Shown here one piece after another: positions 60,836 through 64,000 of a stretch of DNA of 64,000 nt. The first letter of the stretch is position 1. Every line of letters begins with the position of its first letter. The position numbers and the translations under genes are program-made. This DNA is from Desulfoglaeba alkanexedens ALDC (GTDB lineage Bacteria; Desulfobacterota; Syntrophobacteria; Syntrophobacterales; DSM-9756), in assembly GCF_005377625.1 (NCBI RefSeq), contig NZ_CP040098.1, positions 2,841,279-2,905,278 of the forward strand, read 5' to 3'. The notes below the pieces were generated by a model, which ran no database searches, was not told the DNA's origin, and saw only the letters and a program-made list of their open reading frames with translations.

Positions 60836-61801
60836 ATGGAAGAGTCCTGGAAGAAATTGATCGAAGACATGCAGAATGGGTCTTTGCGGGCGATGGCCAG
60901 GCTGATAACCCGTGTCGAGAACAGGGAGGACGGCTGGCTGGACGCTATGAAGGCTATATATGGAAAAGGCGGCAATGCTCGGGTCATCGGCATCACCGGA
61001 CCTCCGGGGGCAGGTAAAAGCACCCTCGTTGACGGACTCACGCGAAAGCTTGTCGATTTGGGTTTCGATGTGGGTATCATCGCTGTCGATCCCTCGAGTC
61101 CATTCTCCGGGGGGGCGCTCCTGGGGGATCGCCTTCGAATGGGTAAGGCGACTGCTCTTGAGGGTGTCTTTGTTCGTTCTATGGCTACTCGGGGGGCACT
61201 CGGGGGATTGAGCCAGGCGGCCCGCGATGCCGTGAAGATAATGGACGCGTTCGGGAAACAGATAGTGCTGATAGAGACGGTCGGGGTAGGCCAAGACGAG
61301 GTGGCTGTTGTAAAGACCGCAGATCTTGTGCTCGTCGTTTGTGTCCCTGGAACGGGAGACGCTATCCAGGCCATCAAGGCTGGAGTCATGGAAATTGCGG
61401 ACATTTTTGTTGTCAATAAGGCGGACCTCGACGGGGCGGATCAGGTCGTCGCTGATATTCAGGCCATGCTGGAGCTCGGTGCCGGGCCATCCACGCCGGA
61501 TGTGCCCGTGGTGAAAACCTCCGCCGTTCTGGGTAGTGGGATGGATCAGCTGGCTGCTGTCATGCTTGAGCGGCTTGAATCCCGCCAAAGGGATTCTGAA
61601 TGGCTGAAACGGCAGGTGAAGGAAGAAATTCTTGTTTTGCTGGAGAAGGAAATCGCTCGCCACTTGCGATGCGGATGGGAGCGCAACGGAAATCTTGACA
61701 GTGTTGTCAGGCAGGTGATGAGTGGCGAGCGTGATCCCTATTCGTTCGTTAAGGAGGTTGTTGAGCAGTTTGCGCAGAGCTGCCCGGAAATTCGGACTTG
61801 A
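60836..61801 (+). CDS. MeaB/ArgK-type GTPase, mutase chaperone
   Basis: 321-aa G3E GTPase: Walker A GITGPPGAGKSTLVDGL (about 52-67), IIAVDPSSPFSGGALLGDRL, IETVGVGQDEVAV and base-specificity motif NKADLDG. MeaB proteins gate delivery and protect cofactor in B12-dependent acyl-CoA mutases. The ATG at 60836 has GAGG 5 nt upstream. Last gene of the operon, 74 nt after the B12 subunit. Confidence 0.94.
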   Translation: MEESWKKLIEDMQNGSLRAMARLITRVENREDGWLDAMKAIYGKGGNARVIGITGPPGAGKSTLVDGLTRKLVDLGFDVGIIAVDPSSPFSGGALLGDRLRMGKATALEGVFVRSMATRGALGGLSQAARDAVKIMDAFGKQIVLIETVGVGQDEVAVVKTADLVLVVCVPGTGDAIQAIKAGVMEIADIFVVNKADLDGADQVVADIQAMLELGAGPSTPDVPVVKTSAVLGSGMDQLAAVMLERLESRQRDSEWLKRQVKEEILVLLEKEIARHLRCGWERNGNLDSVVRQVMSGERDPYSFVKEVVEQFAQSCPEIRT

Positions 61802-62527
61802 GACAACGGGCCTATGTGAGTGCCGTTTCCGGCATATGGATGAGCCTGCCAAGGGCAACAGGGAAATCCGCCGACGAACGTCATTTATGCTTTTGGGGCC
61901 ATGCAAAAAACAACTGAAGATAATCTGTATTTCCTCGGGGGCCTGCGGGTGCTCAGTTTTCGCCTGACCTGACAGGCGTCGCCATGTGTCGCTTCAGCCG
62001 CCGCCGGCGGGACATAGAAAGATCATAAGAGGTTCAGAGTTCCTCCGGCGCGGAAATCTTCTTTGCCTGTCTTCTTTTTCGCCTATCTGTTGCCGGCATG
62101 TTCATTCCTGCGCTCCCAGCAGTGCCTGCGCGGGAGCTGCGCCATGATCAACCAAGCCGTATACCTGTTTCCGCTCGCCCTGAGGTATCGAAGGGCCAAC
62201 CATCACATTCGTGCTTCCATGCCTCAGGACGAACGATACCCGGTATCGGCCGAAACGATGATCATGGCCCGCAAGGCACGCTGAGCCGGGAATGTCCCGG
62301 TTGAGCTTTTCCGGCAAGGCATCGTTTTCGGCCAAAATGACCACATTGTGCACGAGATGTCCTTTTTATTATTGCATGGAGGATCCGGGTGCCTGGTGCA
62401 GGCAGGCTCGGTATTTGATCAAGGGAGCTCGAACCATTGCGGCACATTTGATGCAGAGATGAGCTGATGAATCACCGGCTTGTCAGCTGAATGATTCAGC
62501 CACCGCTTCTGCGTACGGGTTCTTTAT
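61802..62527. other. Long intergenic region without a supported gene
   Basis: Several short frames exist (for example 62102-62353 minus, 62063-62284 plus), but none has a ribosome binding site or family-like pattern. No dispersed repeat of the three families was seen here. Confidence 0.5.
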
Positions 62528-63004
62528 ATGGTTGTCCAGAAAGGTGCCATCGTGACCATGTTTTACGTTCTTAAGGATGCAGAGGGGAACGTCCTTGACG
62601 ATAGGTACGAGCACATACCTGTGAGGTTCATCTTTGGATGCGGCGCGCTTCCGCCGGGACTTGAGAAAAGACTTGCGGGATTGAGGCAGGGGCAGAGAGT
62701 GACGGTTGTCGTTCCTCCCGAGGAAGGATACGGGGAGAGAAAGCCTGAAAGGGTGATCAGGGTGCACAGAGATGATCTGCCCGAACACGAGAAGATAACG
62801 GTCGGCGACAGGTTTAAACCTTTGTCCCCGGATCTTGAGTCGGATTCGGCCACGGTGCAAGGCTATATCGATGACTGGGTCTTGCTGGATTCGGCCACGG
62901 TGCAAGGCTATATCGGTGACTGGGTCTACCTGGATTGCAACCATCCGTATGCCGGAAAGGAATTGCATTATGAGGTAGATATTGCCTATGTGCGGGTCCC
63001 TTAG
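62528..63004 (+). CDS. FKBP-type peptidyl-prolyl isomerase with internal duplication
   Basis: 158 aa. VTMFYVLKDAEGNVLDDR, FGCGALPPGLEKRLAGLRQG and VPPEEGYGERKPE are FKBP/SlyD features. Residues about 106-135 are a tandem duplication of 15 residues (DSATVQGYI-D/G-DWV-L/Y-L), matching the 45-bp repeat at 62843-62932. SlyD-like isomerases assist folding in the cytoplasm. Start codon choice is tentative. Confidence 0.85.
   Translation: MVVQKGAIVTMFYVLKDAEGNVLDDRYEHIPVRFIFGCGALPPGLEKRLAGLRQGQRVTVVVPPEEGYGERKPERVIRVHRDDLPEHEKITVGDRFKPLSPDLESDSATVQGYIDDWVLLDSATVQGYIGDWVYLDCNHPYAGKELHYEVDIAYVRVP
62843..62932 (+). repeat. 45-bp in-frame tandem duplication in the FKBP gene
   Basis: GATTCGGCCACGGTGCAAGG and the following 25 nt repeat at 62888 with few differences (GATGACTGGGTCTTG versus GGTGACTGGGTCTAC). 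The frame is kept, so 15 residues are duplicated; high identity suggests a recent event. Confidence 0.92.
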
Positions 63005-63097
63005 AAATATCCTGAGCCCCGGATCGGCGGTACGCGGCTGTGGCGTGATGAGAGGACCAGGGAACTCGGCCCGTGCTTTGGAAGGAGGTGAGCGGCT

Positions 63098-63631
63098 ATG
63101 GATATAGAAGCCTTGAATGAACTGGGAAGGAAACATCTGGAGAGGGGCGAGCACCGAGAGGCTCTGGTTCAATTCGAAAGGATGCTGGAATTGTTTAAGG
63201 AGAGGAGTGATACTCGCGACTTGGCGGAGCTTTATAATAACATAGGCCACGCACGGGTGGCCATGAAACGCTTCGACGAAGCTCTCATCTCATTCAACGA
63301 GGCGGCCCTGATCTACGGGCGAAGGGGAGATCTCATCAGGATGGCGGAGCAGTTCGGCAATATCGGATCGGTATACCGGGACAGAGGCGAGGTACTCTCC
63401 GCCGTTGAAAGCTACCGCCGGGCACTTGCTATTTTCGAGGAGCAATCCTACCGACTCGGGGTTGCCGACCAGTGCGCCAACCTCGGTTACATCTATGCCG
63501 TCGGAGGCGATCCGGGTACCGCCATCGAGTGGTTTGACAGGGCATTGGCCTTGTACCGGCTTGAAGGGGAGGATGTTCGAGCCGGGCTTACCGAGAAGAA
63601 CCTCCAAACGCTGAGGCGGCTCATTGGATGA
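63098..63631 (+). CDS. Tetratricopeptide repeat protein
   Basis: 177 aa with about four to five TPR units, e.g. LNELGRKHLERGEHREALVQ, LAELYNNIGHARVAMKRFDE, FGNIGSVYRDRGEVLSAVES and CANLGYIYAVGGDPGTAIEW. Probably a protein-protein interaction module. GGAGGTGAGC precedes the ATG. The stop overlaps the DUF4037 start (ATGA), so the two proteins are co-produced. Confidence 0.88.
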   Translation: MDIEALNELGRKHLERGEHREALVQFERMLELFKERSDTRDLAELYNNIGHARVAMKRFDEALISFNEAALIYGRRGDLIRMAEQFGNIGSVYRDRGEVLSAVESYRRALAIFEEQSYRLGVADQCANLGYIYAVGGDPGTAIEWFDRALALYRLEGEDVRAGLTEKNLQTLRRLIG

Positions 63632-64000
63632 ATGAGAATCTAGCGATGAAAGGACTTGATCTTTGCGAACAGTATTTTCGGGCTGTCGGGCTGCCGATGC
63701 TCCGAAGGGATTTCGGCAAAGATATCGATCGCATTGCCGCGGGTCTGGTGGGAGACGGTTCGGAATGTTTCGGGTTCGACGACGAGATTTCTCGGGATCA
63801 TGACTGGGGGCCCGGTTTCTGCCTCTGGCTGGAGAGTGAAGATTATGAACGAATCGGCCCGCAATTGCAGGCCGCGCTGGATGCTCTGCCCCCCCGTTTT
63901 CTGGGCTACGGGCCCCGCCGGAGCAGCCGCTGGGGGACAGGTCGGATCGGGGTGTTCGAAACGAGCCGCTTTTATGAGCGGTTTACAGGTATGAAAGAAC
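63628..64000 (+). CDS. DUF4037 family protein, 3' end cut by window edge
   Basis: 124 codons are visible. FGFDDEISRDHDWGPGFCLW is the DUF4037 signature, in a fold related to nucleotidyltransferases; LVGDGSECFGFDD supplies the conserved Gly-Ser. Function unknown. TPR plus DUF4037 proteins are often found together. Start at 63628 overlaps the TPR stop; an ATG at 63646 is an alternative. Confidence 0.8.
   Translation, partial: MNENLAMKGLDLCEQYFRAVGLPMLRRDFGKDIDRIAAGLVGDGSECFGFDDEISRDHDWGPGFCLWLESEDYERIGPQLQAALDALPPRFLGYGPRRSSRWGTGRIGVFETSRFYERFTGMKE

Noticed and set aside
62102-62353. 83-codon minus-strand frame in the long gap
   Set aside because: Composition is not implausible, but there is no ribosome binding site or recognisable motif.

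Overview
This window looks like a chromosomal segment of a GC-rich Desulfobacterota (former Deltaproteobacteria) organism, most likely from the Syntrophobacter/Desulfoglaeba-like group. That placement is inferred from the Gram-negative envelope operon (LpxI rather than LpxH, Skp-BamA, LolCD), the separate F0 cluster with AtpZ/AtpI and two b-type subunits, the ssrA-smpB arrangement, and a B12-dependent acyl-CoA mutase operon. No 16S or other phylogenetic marker was analysed.

Layout. 1-11.5 kb: glucan and trehalose metabolism. TreS (cut by the window edge), GlgE, GlgM and GlgX lie on the minus strand; an MscS-type channel, a DUF5752 protein and TreT lie on the plus strand. Together they make maltose-1-phosphate, polymerise and debranch glucan, make trehalose and release solutes on osmotic downshock. 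A PIN-domain toxin-antitoxin pair sits between the two halves in a segment bounded by a perfect 54-bp direct repeat. 11.9-22.6 kb: mixed genes, including a two-repeat secreted protein, DUF3124, a TraB-family membrane protein, an ABC exporter with an AttH/CrtC-like lipocalin, HldE-C (heptose adenylyltransferase), a GNAT-like protein, TrmL, a DUF1566 protein and an alpha/beta hydrolase. 22.9-26.7 kb: an F0 sector cluster (atpZ-atpI-atpB-c-c-b'-b) without F1 genes. Its first c gene encodes a four-hairpin fused c subunit in which only hairpins 1 and 4 keep the ion-binding glutamates. 26.9-29.2 kb: a YcbB-type L,D-transpeptidase convergent with a YcbK/MepK-type peptidase. 29.5-33 kb: tmRNA, SmpB, PTS enzyme I and HPr. 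33.5-49.7 kb: a long minus-strand envelope biogenesis run, lysS-lolC/E-lolD, then bamA-skp-lpxD-fabZ-lpxA-lpxI::oxidoreductase-lpxB-msbA-waaA. LpxI is fused to a Gfo/Idh/MocA oxidoreductase and BamA carries an extra N-terminal domain. 50.2 kb: tRNA-Arg(UCU).

51.2-61.8 kb: a plus-strand operon of different sequence texture (codon use looks less GC-biased by eye): acyl-CoA ligase, acyl-CoA mutase large subunit, a small membrane protein, an MmgE/PrpD protein, a thiolase, a fused enoyl-CoA hydratase/3-hydroxyacyl-CoA dehydrogenase, the B12-binding mutase small subunit and a MeaB-type GTPase. It reads as activation, carbon-skeleton rearrangement and beta-oxidation of an organic acid whose identity is not evident; the mutase pocket matches neither methylmalonyl-CoA nor isobutyryl-CoA mutase. 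62.5-64 kb: an FKBP-type isomerase with a 45-bp in-frame tandem duplication, a TPR protein and a truncated DUF4037 protein.

Intergenic space is rich in dispersed repeats of at least three families: a palindrome built on GTTCCCAAGCTCCAGC, a pyrimidine-rich CCCCTCCCCTTGTGGG element forming larger units with GGTAGCGT-like ends, and a BIME-like element with GTAGGAGCGGGCTTGCCCGC arms.
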